Assembly: GCA_020355945.1 (NCBI GenBank)
Contig: CP070627.1
Span: 6,575,534 to 6,583,069 of the forward strand
Reading direction: 5' to 3'
Length of the DNA: 7,536 nt
From: Candidatus Aminicenantota bacterium
Lineage (GTDB): Bacteria; Acidobacteriota; Aminicenantia; UBA2199
In this document: piece by piece, positions 1 through 6,375 of the stretch
Position numbering within the stretch: position 1 is the stretch's first letter
Layout of the letters: each line of letters opens with the position of its first letter
Translations under genes and position numbers: made by a program
Notes under the pieces: model-generated
Told to the model about the DNA's origin: nothing
The model's input: the letters and a program-made list of their open reading frames with translations, nothing else
Database searches by the model: none

Positions 1-102
1 CCTCATTTTGTAATGGTCCTTTTCTTTGACAACAAATCCATGTCCTGGAAGGGTTGAGATGATTAAAAGATTTTTGTTTGACAAATTTACTTTTTCATAT
101 TA
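1..102 (-). pseudogene. 3' remnant of a second ATPase gene copy (partial)
   Basis: On the minus strand one frame is open from the stop codon at 100-102 to the window edge. It ends in the residues [14 protein letters not shown], which are identical to residues 722-735 of the large ATPase encoded at 517-2772. At DNA level positions 1-42 match 568-609 exactly over 42 bp. Upstream of that (43-99) the similarity fades to a few shared positions, and I see no ATP-binding domain and no convincing start. The TTG codon at 82-84 is the only possible initiator. The reading frame may continue off the left edge with the rest of the C-terminus. I read it as the tail of a paralogous or duplicated ATPase gene broken where the toxin-antitoxin promoter now lies. 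A short intact gene cannot be excluded. Confidence 0.5.
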
Positions 103-106
103 TTAT
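78..106 (+). promoter_or_regulatory. sigma70-type promoter of the antitoxin-toxin operon
   Basis: TTGACA at 78-83 is followed after exactly 17 bases by TATTAT at 101-106. This is a near-consensus housekeeping promoter on the plus strand. Transcription would start near 112-114, giving a leader of about 70 bases before the ATG at 183. The -10 box overlaps the upstream in-frame ATG at 105, so that codon could not be translated from this promoter. Confidence 0.7.
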
Positions 107-171
107 GATCAGTGTTGAAGAAAGATTCTTGTTGATTATAAGGATTTTGAATGAAGATCAAATTGAAATGC

Positions 172-178
172 AGGAGGT
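172..178 (+). promoter_or_regulatory. Shine-Dalgarno deciding the antitoxin start
   Basis: AGGAGGT sits four bases before the ATG at 183. It is the only strong ribosome binding site near this gene. The in-frame alternatives TTG 78 and ATG 105 lack one, and both lie at or before the promoter's -10 box. Confidence 0.75.
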
Positions 179-182
179 CAGG

Positions 183-401
183 ATGCAAGAAATTGTATTT
201 GATAGTCGGCTTTTAAAAGATGGGCATTTATATTGTCCCAAGAGATATGCCAATCCTGGGGCTAAATTTAAGGTGATTGTTTCTTTGCCCGATGAAGATG
301 CAACCGACAGTGAAATAGAAATGGCAGCGGTGGTCGATCATTCGGATGATTTTCTCTCAAAGGAAGAGCTTGACTATTATTTAAGCCTGGATGAAAAATA
401 A
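183..401 (+). CDS. Small antitoxin-like protein (72 aa)
   Basis: This 72-residue acidic protein probably acts as the antitoxin to the MazF-like gene that follows. The N-terminal half reads as short beta strands around IVFDSRLLKDGHLYCP and KFKVIVSLP (residues 4-33). This layout recalls AbrB/SpoVT-like or DUF104-type antitoxin folds, in which a beta-rich N-terminus dimerises. The C-terminal half is rich in Asp and Glu (DDFLSKEELDYYLSLDEK), as expected for a tail that wraps a basic toxin. ATG 183 is preferred because of AGGAGGT at 172-178. Longer in-frame starts at TTG 78 or ATG 105 would add up to 35 residues. The stop codon overlaps the next ATG by one base (TAATG, 399-403), so the two genes are translationally coupled. 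The family is not certain. The role is inferred mainly from size, acidity and the neighbouring gene. Confidence 0.65.
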   Translation: MQEIVFDSRLLKDGHLYCPKRYANPGAKFKVIVSLPDEDATDSEIEMAAVVDHSDDFLSKEELDYYLSLDEK

Positions 402-520
402 TGGAATTTGCACAAAGGCAAATCTGGTTGGTGAACTTTGACCCCAGTTTTGGCCATGAAGAGGAAGAAGGTGTCAATCAGGGTAAAAGCGATAATAACC
501 TACAGAAAGAGCAGGTTTAA
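401..520 (+). pseudogene. Truncated MazF/PemK-type toxin (39 aa)
   Basis: The gene starts inside the stop codon of the antitoxin-like gene (TAATG). Residues 6-20, RQIWLVNFDPSFGHE, match the opening strand and loop of the MazF/PemK family of mRNA endoribonucleases, whose members typically begin with a [GR]-[DEQ]-[IV]-W-L-V-[DN]-F-[DN]-P-x-x-G-x-E motif. Family members are about 105-120 residues. This one ends after 39, and from about residue 22 onward the sequence (EEGVNQGKSDNN) no longer resembles the expected RPALVIS strand. The later catalytic strands are missing, so it should be inactive as a nuclease. It overlaps the 3' end of the convergent ATPase gene by four bases (517-520). I see a gene cut short by recombination at the ATPase boundary, leaving the antitoxin without a working partner here. 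Confidence 0.7.
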
Positions 521-2772
521 TCGATAACCTCCCCAAATTCTTTGACCCACTTTTCAAAAATAGGCACCCTCATTTTGTAATGGTCCTTTTCTTTGACAAC
601 AAATCCATGCTCTGAAAGTTTAAAAAGTGATTTTTTATCGATGGCTGTCTTTCCATCAATGATTTGGCGTACCGTTGTTTTCATGGCCTCTGCCTGGCAG
701 AATTGACCCCAGAATACTTCGGTGACACCATTTTGGGGCCTGTAAATGTGCTTCTCGAGGATTTCTTCTAAATCTTTCGTTGTCATTTTTTTGCGGTGTT
801 GGGTATTGGCAATGTTTACCATTTCATGGCAGATGCGCTGCACCAGGGTAGGGTGGCCTTGGGTCAAATGATATATTTCTTCCATTACTTCTTTGGGGTA
901 TTCCAGGTTTACCACGTTGATCAGTTTAAAGGTTTCGTCTTTTTTCAAATAATCCACTTTTAGCAGTATGGCTTGCACAAAATAGTTGCTCCAATGGGGA
1001 TTTTGCAGTTCGGAGAAAAGTGAGGCACCAACGAAAAGGAAGACAATTTTATTTTGGTGTTGGGAAAAGCTGCGCATGGCTGCCAGGAGGTTCTCTGCTG
1101 CTTCAGGGTCTTTTTGAAAATAGTAATGGGCTTTTTCGTACTCATCAAAAGCCAGGATGATTTTGTATTCTTGTTTTTTTGCGGATTCTTCCAGGTGGTT
1201 TTGCAGTGCTTTCCAGGTTTCTAGCCAGTTTTTTTCTTTATTCCCGGGTAGAGGAGAGTATTCAATACCAATCGCATGGTCGAATTCTTTTTTCAACCCG
1301 GTTAACCATTCGTAAATGCTGCCCATAGGATGTAAGTCCATGTACACCACTTTGAACCGGGTGCCCAGGATTCCCGACAGGAATTTCAGTAAAGAGGTTT
1401 TACCCACTCTCCTTTGGCCGAGGATGAGAAACATAGGCATTTGAGGTGTTGATAGAATTTTATTTTGAAGTTCATCCCTTAAATCTTCCCTGCCGATAAA
1501 AATACTTTTATCAAACTCTGGGGTTAAGGCATCACCCGCGCGATACACATTTCGGGTTATTGGCTCCCGGGTTTTAGCCACCAGTTCGAGTCGCTCATAA
1601 TCCTCTTCTGCCAGTTGAATCCATTTTTTAAAGGCATCAAAATAGTAGTGATTCCACCGGGAGGATTCTCTTAAATTAATTTGATCAAACTCTTTCAACT
1701 GGGTAAGGTAACGTTCAAAGTATTCCAATTTATAACCGATATTGCTTTGTTGTTCCGAAGTAACTAATTCTTCCCTAACAGCAGCCAGGTTTTGAATCCA
1801 CTCTTCCGAAGGTTGAAATTTAGGTTTATCTTTAGCGATAATTGGTTTTGTTTTCAGAGCATCCGCATTAAATTCATTCTCCAGCCAGGTTCCAACAGTT
1901 GCTGCATGGGTTAGATTCATAGCCAGTGTTTTTTGTAAAGGGCGGTATTCTAATAAAAAATTAATAAATTCAAAGGCTTTCTCCGGTTCTTTTTTTGCTT
2001 GCTGAACAAGTTTTGAATTTAATCCCCATATTGGCAGCCATATAACTCCATCATCCCGGTAAGGATTATTTGAAAGTTTATTGCAGAACATACTTTTTAT
2101 AAAATGAACCGGATAGAAGGGTAGTATCCTGAAATAAAAAATATTCCATCCTATTATTACCCCTCCCCCCATTGCTAACCCTGCACCTAACAATCCAGCT
2201 AACTCTCCAGCTAACCCTCCAGCTAACCCGACAGCTAACCCGAAAGCTAGACCTCCAGCTATCCCTCCAGCTAACCCGAAAGCTAACCCTCCAGCTAAAC
2301 CGACAGTTAACCCTCCAGCTAACCCGAAAGCTAACCCTCCAGCTAAGCCGAAAACTAATCCGAAAGTTAACCCGTAAGCTAACCCGAAAGTTAACCCGAA
2401 AGCTAACCCGAAAGCTAACCCGACAGCTAACCCTCCAGCTAACCCGACAGCTAACCCGAAAGCTTTTTTCAATGAAATAAATATAAATTTTGAGAACAAA
2501 TGGGCTTGTGGCTGCCAACCTTCCAGGAATTTTTTATCAAACTGTTCGGGAAATTTACTCGGCAGGTCAAAGACAGCAATGATTAAGTTTAATAAGAGAA
2601 AAATTATAGTTGATATTATTATTATCCATACATAAGATTTTAGAAATTCTCGAATCGTTTGTGGTCTATTTAATGAAGTAGAGTATTTTCTTAAAATTAT
2701 CGGTTCAAAAATGAGCCATTTAAATAGTTCAAGACTATTCCGTGGTTTTGGAATTTTGGTATCGACAGTCAT
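517..2772 (-). CDS. Membrane STAND/AAA-type ATPase with GLAx-repeat transmembrane domain (751 aa)
   Basis: Likely a membrane-bound NTP-dependent switch or sensor of unknown target. From the N-terminus there is a basic cytosolic stretch (1-45), a strong TM helix (about 47-69), 24 consecutive GLAx tetrapeptides (105-200) forming a long Gly/Leu/Ala hydrophobic block, a linker with helical, charged sequence (about 230-420), and an ATPase domain. That domain begins at FIGRED (425-430). Walker A is GQRRVGKTS (452-460), Walker B is IILAFDE (538-544), a sensor-1-like strand FLFVGAS ends at 584, and TQGHP (637-641) is the motif typical of archaeal/bacterial STAND-like ATPases. The C-terminus (700-751) resembles a winged-helix tail. 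The gene starts three bases after the stop of the upstream ATPase gene, with GGA about nine bases before the ATG, so the two are probably co-translated. No nuclease, TIR or protease effector is visible, and the glycine-rich membrane block is the only candidate output. The fold assignment is confident. A defence role is inference. Confidence 0.85.
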   Translation of the reverse strand: MTVDTKIPKPRNSLELFKWLIFEPIILRKYSTSLNRPQTIREFLKSYVWIIIISTIIFLLLNLIIAVFDLPSKFPEQFDKKFLEGWQPQAHLFSKFIFISLKKAFGLAVGLAGGLAVGLAFGLAFGLTFGLAYGLTFGLVFGLAGGLAFGLAGGLTVGLAGGLAFGLAGGIAGGLAFGLAVGLAGGLAGELAGLLGAGLAMGGGVIIGWNIFYFRILPFYPVHFIKSMFCNKLSNNPYRDDGVIWLPIWGLNSKLVQQAKKEPEKAFEFINFLLEYRPLQKTLAMNLTHAATVGTWLENEFNADALKTKPIIAKDKPKFQPSEEWIQNLAAVREELVTSEQQSNIGYKLEYFERYLTQLKEFDQINLRESSRWNHYYFDAFKKWIQLAEEDYERLELVAKTREPITRNVYRAGDALTPEFDKSIFIGREDLRDELQNKILSTPQMPMFLILGQRRVGKTSLLKFLSGILGTRFKVVYMDLHPMGSIYEWLTGLKKEFDHAIGIEYSPLPGNKEKNWLETWKALQNHLEESAKKQEYKIILAFDEYEKAHYYFQKDPEAAENLLAAMRSFSQHQNKIVFLFVGASLFSELQNPHWSNYFVQAILLKVDYLKKDETFKLINVVNLEYPKEVMEEIYHLTQGHPTLVQRICHEMVNIANTQHRKKMTTKDLEEILEKHIYRPQNGVTEVFWGQFCQAEAMKTTVRQIIDGKTAIDKKSLFKLSEHGFVVKEKDHYKMRVPIFEKWVKEFGEVID
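2173..2460 (-). repeat. 12-bp tandem repeat array encoding 24 GLAx units
   Basis: Twenty-four contiguous 12-bp units fill 288 bp with no spacer. Read on the minus strand most units are [TTC/GGA/GTC] GGG TTA GCT, giving F/G/V-G-L-A. Variants are ACT for Ala, TAC for Phe, and drifted units at the 3' end ([12 protein letters not shown]). The near-constant codons GGG-TTA-GCT show that the array grew by recent DNA duplication and not by protein-level selection alone. Every unit gain or loss keeps the reading frame. The same array leaves long open frames on the opposite strand that are artefacts. Confidence 0.95.
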
Positions 2773-2775
2773 TTT

Positions 2776-3732
2776 TTAAATTCCACACTTTTTTTTAATA
2801 AAAATCCAGATAGCAGTTATTGCGGCAGCGATAATAGCAGGGATTTTCAATTTTTTTATCCCCATTAAAATTCTTTTTCTATCCATCCATGTTTTAAGGA
2901 TATGAATTTTTTTATCCACACTGATTTTATTAAGCTTGTTAAACTCCTCCATCCATTTGCTTAATCGCTTTTTAAATTTGATTTCTATTTCTTCATCGGT
3001 CTTCTTATTTAACTTTCCCTTCAAAAAGCAGAGCCTGGGGTAGGGGAGTGGTAGTTTCTGAACATACTCCAGAACCAGCTCTTTATCCTTAAGATTGGCT
3101 TTTAACCACAGCCACTCGTATTCATCCACCTGCCGCTCCAACTCCTGTAAAATTTCTCTTCGGCTCAATGGCGGCAGCATCTCTTTTTCCAGGATTAACC
3201 AGGAATTCCGGTACGATTTCTTGTTTATAAAAACCGGTTGGGAATTGTGGGGTTTGCAGGTGGTGCACAGAAGGCAAATATTGTCTTTGTTCTTAATGAA
3301 ATTCAAATCATCAAAAAAATTAACGTCAAAACCGTCATCATTTCCAGGATTGTCTAACAACGCATCGTAATTATCCAGGAAAACCAGGTAACGCACCGGC
3401 TGTTTTTCTAATCCCTCAAATAATTGGTGCAACCGTTCCGGTACTTTTCCGCCTATTTCCAATTGACTGTGGATTTCCCGCAGCAGCCCCTTGTAATTGC
3501 TGACATAAGATTTTAAATTAACAAACACAATGACGGTATCCGGCAGTTTGCAGTTAATGATATCCTCTAAAAGCCGTGTCTTTCCCGTTCCTTTTTCGCC
3601 GATCAAGTTGATGGATAATCGTTTGTGGATTAAAGCCCGGATGATATTTAATGTAAATTCTCTCCGCAAGCAGTGACGAAGGTCTAGCTGATCAATTGGC
3701 AATTGATTTTTAGTCATACCTTTAATTACCAC
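2776..3732 (-). CDS. Tail-anchored P-loop ATPase (318 aa), first gene of the ATPase operon
   Basis: An ATPase of the AAA/STAND-like P-loop class, probably working with the larger ATPase encoded directly downstream. Walker A is GEKGTGKT (45-52) and Walker B is YLVFLDNYD (115-123), with Asn in place of the usual Glu after the Asp. A sensor-1-like strand ICLLCTT lies at 152-158. The segment after about residue 185 is helical and charged. Residues 298-313 (IPAIIAAAITAIWIFI), followed by KKK, form a single C-terminal membrane anchor with the ATPase on the cytosolic side. The start is uncertain. The frame opens at GTG 3732, but ATG 3717 (MTKNQLP) is equally plausible. Neither has a well-spaced Shine-Dalgarno: AAAGG lies only one base before ATG 3717. 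I found no convincing promoter between 3733 and 3840. The small size and lack of a recognised effector leave the substrate unknown. Confidence 0.8.
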   Translation of the reverse strand: MVIKGMTKNQLPIDQLDLRHCLRREFTLNIIRALIHKRLSINLIGEKGTGKTRLLEDIINCKLPDTVIVFVNLKSYVSNYKGLLREIHSQLEIGGKVPERLHQLFEGLEKQPVRYLVFLDNYDALLDNPGNDDGFDVNFFDDLNFIKNKDNICLLCTTCKPHNSQPVFINKKSYRNSWLILEKEMLPPLSRREILQELERQVDEYEWLWLKANLKDKELVLEYVQKLPLPYPRLCFLKGKLNKKTDEEIEIKFKKRLSKWMEEFNKLNKISVDKKIHILKTWMDRKRILMGIKKLKIPAIIAAAITAIWIFIKKKCGI

Positions 3733-3761
3733 AAATCAAAAGAATTTGCAAGAAAAAAAAG

Positions 3762-3807
3762 AAGCCACAGAGGGGGGTGGCACCCCCAGCCTATAAGGAG
3801 AATACAG
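3762..3807 (-). repeat. Inverted repeat A, left arm
   Basis: The minus strand of this segment matches the plus strand at about 4253-4300. The match includes a 24-base identical block (3775-3798 against 4262-4285) and an 11-base identical block, AAGCCACAGAG at 3762-3772 against CTCTGTGGCTT at 4290-4300. The block contains the small palindrome GGGGGTG-C-CACCCCC. The other arm lies within the signal-peptide codons of the secreted hydrolase. Such a unit could be a REP-like dispersed repeat, or an inverted duplicate of the hydrolase 5' end. Confidence 0.8.
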
Positions 3808-4056
3808 AGAGACAGTTAGAAAAACAACTACATTATCGAGGTGCAAATCCAGGTTGCTAAGTCGCAAAACTGGATGTATTTGGAACAAAATCGGATGCAG
3901 AAGGAACAAATCCAAGCGTATAAGGAACAAATGTAGATAGAACAGTTCAAGATGTATAAGGAACATATCTAGATGGATTTGGAACAAAAAAAGATGCATA
4001 TGGAACCAATCCGGATGGGACGGGTTTTAAGTCAACCAATTATACCCAATTTTTGA
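3798..4056 (+). pseudogene. Decayed coiled-coil (heptad-repeat) gene fragment
   Basis: Read on the plus strand, 3798-3836 encodes ENTERQLEKQLHY. After a one-base shift near 3832-3840, the frame that includes 3841-4056 encodes EVQIQVAKSQNWMYLEQNRM and onward, ending in LSQPIIPNF and TGA at 4054. The middle repeats every 21 bases (seven codons), with themes such as MYKEHI, AYKEQM, MDLEQKK and MHMEPIR, which is the pattern of a long alpha-helical coiled coil. The gene is broken. It has no start, it has the frameshift, and it has TAG codons at 3934-3936 and 3970-3972, both at equivalent heptad positions where Gln would fit. No function can be given. It fills most of the roughly 480-bp stretch between the ATPase operon and the hydrolase, where I see no intact gene. 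Confidence 0.6.
3849..4018 (+). repeat. Degenerate 21-bp tandem repeat (coiled-coil codons)
   Basis: About seven imperfect units of the type rGATGyATwwGGAACAAAwmC follow one another. One unit is shortened to about 14 bases (around 3934-3947) and one is 22 bases. The GGAACA core recurs at regular 21-base spacing. The seven-codon period and Gln/Lys/Glu/Met content identify it as heptad-coding sequence and not a regulatory array. Confidence 0.7.
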
Positions 4057-4096
4057 TTGCTTCCCTGATTCATCATCAATTTATGCCTCCGGCGGG

Positions 4097-4155
4097 CAGG
4101 GGCGCTTTTTGAAAAAACTGCCGTGACGCATCTGCACCCCGCAAAAACTTTTGAT
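4097..4155 (-). repeat. Inverted repeat B, left arm (MITE/REP-like)
   Basis: The minus strand of 4097-4155 aligns along its length with the plus strand of 6396-6460. The arms share ATCAAAAG at one end, the 13-base core AGATGCGTCACGG, a T-run/A-run hairpin, and GCnCCCCTG at the other end. Just outside this arm lies CGGCGGGCAGG (4090-4100), a direct copy of which is at 6376-6386. This suggests that the full element ends in inverted CGGCGGGCAGG/CCTGCCCGCCG termini and that each copy kept only one of them. Confidence 0.8.
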
Positions 4156-4202
4156 TAGTAGGGTTCCTCGGCCAAGGAGTAGAAAAAAATTTTTCCCTCT
4201 GT

Positions 4203-4208
4203 TATTAT
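4203..4208 (+). promoter_or_regulatory. Possible -10 box for the hydrolase gene
   Basis: TATTAT at 4203-4208 lies seven bases before the ATG at 4215, with only a poor -35 match (TAGAAA, 4180-4185) at 17-base spacing. If used, it would yield an almost leaderless mRNA, which fits the absence of any Shine-Dalgarno before this start. The support is weak. Confidence 0.3.
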
Positions 4209-4214
4209 AGTCAC

Positions 4215-6350
4215 ATGAAACAAAAAAATAAGAAAAAACCTCTCTTTCTCCTCTGTGCTTTCCTTATAGGCTGGGGGTGCCACCCTCTTCTCTGTGGCTT
4301 ATCTTTATCAGGCACCGACCCGCTGCCGCTTTCCAGCGTCCGCTACTGGGCTTATCAAATCCAGGACCTGGACGCCAGCGGCGCCGTTCAAAAAATTGTT
4401 AATTCAAAATACGACCTGGTGGTGCTGGACCCTATGGTCACCCATGACTATACCTTTGATACGAAAGATATGGTCAACCGAATCAAAGCCTCCAAAGCCA
4501 GCGACGGTGTTCACCGTAAACTGGTGATTGCCTATATCGATATCGGCCAGGCAGAAGAATGGCGCTGGTACTGGGACGGCCATACCACCTATGAAGAAAA
4601 AGGAGAATGTAAAAATTCTTTTGTGACAGCCATTCAAAACTGGGCACCCTGGGTGGTGGCATGCGACCCGGACGGATGGGCTGGCAATTACCCGGTGGCT
4701 TTCTGGGACGACGATTGGAAAGATATCGTTATATACGGTACAACCCTGGGTTCCCACCTGGGGCTCTATTTCAACAGCATGTTAGACGAAGTCATACAGG
4801 ACGGGTTTGACGGGGTTTACCTGGATTGGGTGGAAGCCTGGGAAATGACTGCAGTACAAAACCGGGCCCAAAACGAAGGCAAAGACCCGGGACAAGAAAT
4901 GCTGGACTTTATTAAGGAAATGCGAGAATATGGTAAACAATACAACCCTGATTTTATCGTGATTCAACAAAATTCCTCCGAACTGATTAACGAAGTAGGG
5001 GCCAATGCTTTGAAAAACGCAGTGGACGCCATTGCTCAAGAAGGTGTCTGGTGGGACGGCGATGCTATTGATGATGATTGGAACAACCCCGATGGCTACG
5101 ATCAACCCAGTTGCTGTACCAATTATTATTTGACCCGGCTGCGGAAGTATAAAAACGCTGGTTTCCCGGTTTTTGTTTGTGATTATGCCGTGCAGCAGGC
5201 AGACGATGTTTATCAAAAAGCAGCGGCAGAAGGCTTTATTGCTTATGCCACCCGGAGACCTTTAAGCAAGCTCACCACCACTCCCCCGGATTTTGTGGTG
5301 ATTCAAACACCAATTATTTCTATTGACAGGACCCAATTTTATTTCGGTGCCATCGCCCACGGTAATGCCCCGGAATCCCGGTGGTTTTCCATTAGCAACA
5401 GCGGCGAAGGTACTTTGAACTGGAACATCATTGATAATGCCGCCTGGCTCTCTACCAATCCCACTTCCGGTATTGGTTCGGGACAGGTGACGGTTTCTGT
5501 TGATATTTCAGGGCTAGACTCTGGTACCTATACAGGGACGATTACCGTTTCAGACCCCAATGCCTCCAATTCTCCTCAAACCGTGCAAGTAACCCTTAAT
5601 GTATATGACGAGGGAGAAGACGATGATCCCTTTGGTAGTTTTGATACCCCGGTGGAGGGTTCCACGGTTCGAAGCAGCGTGGCAGTAACCGGGTGGGTAT
5701 TGGATGATGTGGGTATTGACAGCGTGAAAATATACCGGGAAGACCAAGAATCAAAAGACCTTTTTTATATTGGTGAGGCAATGTTGGTCGAAGGGGCACG
5801 GACAGATATCCAACAAGCCTATCCTACATATCCTATGAGCCATAAAGCCGGATGGGGGTATATGATGCTTACCTATTTCCTGCCCAACCAGGGGAACGGG
5901 ACTTTTACCCTTTATGCAGTGGCAGCAGATGTTTCCGGGCACAGTATTATTTTAGGAACCAAAACCATTACCTGTGATAATGCTAATGCAGTTAAACCTT
6001 TTGGGGCAATCGACACACCGGTGCAAGGTGGTATTGCGTCTGGCAGCAAGTTTATTGTCTGGGGTTGGGTATTAACTCCTCAACCCAACCGTATCTCAAC
6101 AGACGGGTCTACAATAAATGTTTATGTGGATGGTGTCAATCTTGGTCATCCCACGTATAATATTTATCGGGCGGATATTGCCGATTTTTTTCCTTCTTAT
6201 GCTAACAGTAATGGGGCTGCCGGTTATTTTTATTTAGACACCACTGCTTACGAAGATGGGGTGCATACGATCCAGTGGGTTGTCGTTGACAGTGCCGGTA
6301 ATACTGATGGCATTGGCAGCCGGTATTTTATAATCCGGAATACAAACTGA
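4215..6350 (+). CDS. Secreted MJ1477/TM1410 (GH114-like) glycoside hydrolase with BACON and Ig-like domains (711 aa)
   Basis: Probably an exported polysaccharide-cleaving enzyme. It has a Lys-rich n-region and hydrophobic core (MKQKNKKK, then 9-30), a Sec-type signal peptide; Cys22 and Cys27 do not fit a lipobox. The catalytic TIM-barrel domain (about 42-350) carries MJ1477/TM1410 family hallmarks: WAYQIQ (45-50), YDLVVLDP (66-73), YIDIGQAEEWRWYW (107-120) and GFDGVYLDWVEAW (197-209). Asp72, Glu114, Asp204 and Glu277 are candidate active-site acids. Family relatives of GH114 act on alpha-1,4-galactosaminoglycans; the substrate here is unknown. A BACON-like beta-sandwich (about 365-464, with WLSTNPTSGIGSGQVTVSVD) follows, then two related Ig-like modules (472-587, opening PFGSFDTPVEG, and 595-708, opening PFGAIDTPVQG). 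These likely bind carbohydrate or act as spacers. The coding region appears more GC-rich than the flanking ATPase genes and lies between inverted copies of one repeat. Confidence 0.85.
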   Translation: MKQKNKKKPLFLLCAFLIGWGCHPLLCGLSLSGTDPLPLSSVRYWAYQIQDLDASGAVQKIVNSKYDLVVLDPMVTHDYTFDTKDMVNRIKASKASDGVHRKLVIAYIDIGQAEEWRWYWDGHTTYEEKGECKNSFVTAIQNWAPWVVACDPDGWAGNYPVAFWDDDWKDIVIYGTTLGSHLGLYFNSMLDEVIQDGFDGVYLDWVEAWEMTAVQNRAQNEGKDPGQEMLDFIKEMREYGKQYNPDFIVIQQNSSELINEVGANALKNAVDAIAQEGVWWDGDAIDDDWNNPDGYDQPSCCTNYYLTRLRKYKNAGFPVFVCDYAVQQADDVYQKAAAEGFIAYATRRPLSKLTTTPPDFVVIQTPIISIDRTQFYFGAIAHGNAPESRWFSISNSGEGTLNWNIIDNAAWLSTNPTSGIGSGQVTVSVDISGLDSGTYTGTITVSDPNASNSPQTVQVTLNVYDEGEDDDPFGSFDTPVEGSTVRSSVAVTGWVLDDVGIDSVKIYREDQESKDLFYIGEAMLVEGARTDIQQAYPTYPMSHKAGWGYMMLTYFLPNQGNGTFTLYAVAADVSGHSIILGTKTITCDNANAVKPFGAIDTPVQGGIASGSKFIVWGWVLTPQPNRISTDGSTINVYVDGVNLGHPTYNIYRADIADFFPSYANSNGAAGYFYLDTTAYEDGVHTIQWVVVDSAGNTDGIGSRYFIIRNTN
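4253..4300 (+). repeat. Inverted repeat A, right arm, inside the signal peptide codons
   Basis: This segment is the partner of 3762-3807 in opposite orientation. It encodes residues 13-29 of the hydrolase (LCAFLIGWGCHPLLCGL). The minus-strand partner in the matching frame would read LCILLIGWGCHPPLW, so the similarity holds at both DNA and peptide level. Confidence 0.8.
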
Positions 6351-6375
6351 ACCGGAGCATTTATTTTTGCCACCT

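Noticed and set aside
2173..2460. Possible CRISPR array or telomere-like repeat (CTAACCC motif)
   Set aside because: The units are 12 bp, contiguous and without spacers, and they are fully explained as in-frame GLAx codons.
2172..2480. Long open frame on the plus strand with repeated LTLQLTRKL
   Set aside because: It is the reverse-strand shadow of the 12-bp GLAx repeat. Any period divisible by three stays open in several frames.
2078..2518. 146-codon minus-strand frame rich in [11 protein letters not shown]
   Set aside because: It is a frame-shifted reading of the same GLAx array inside the large ATPase gene, with no start signal or domain.
3736..3999. 87-codon minus-strand frame with FLIHLDLF-type repeats that could pass for a membrane protein
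   Set aside because: It is the antisense of the 21-bp heptad-coding repeat. The plus-strand reading gives a typical Lys/Glu/Gln coiled coil, and there is no ribosome binding site.
4215..4300. Lipoprotein signal peptide on the hydrolase (Cys22 or Cys27)
   Set aside because: The residues before both cysteines (GWG and PLL) do not fit a lipobox. An ordinary Sec signal peptide is more likely.
4404..5942. Several minus-strand open frames of 63-144 codons within the hydrolase
   Set aside because: The plus-strand hydrolase has coherent domains over the whole stretch. The antisense frames lack start signals and recognisable motifs.
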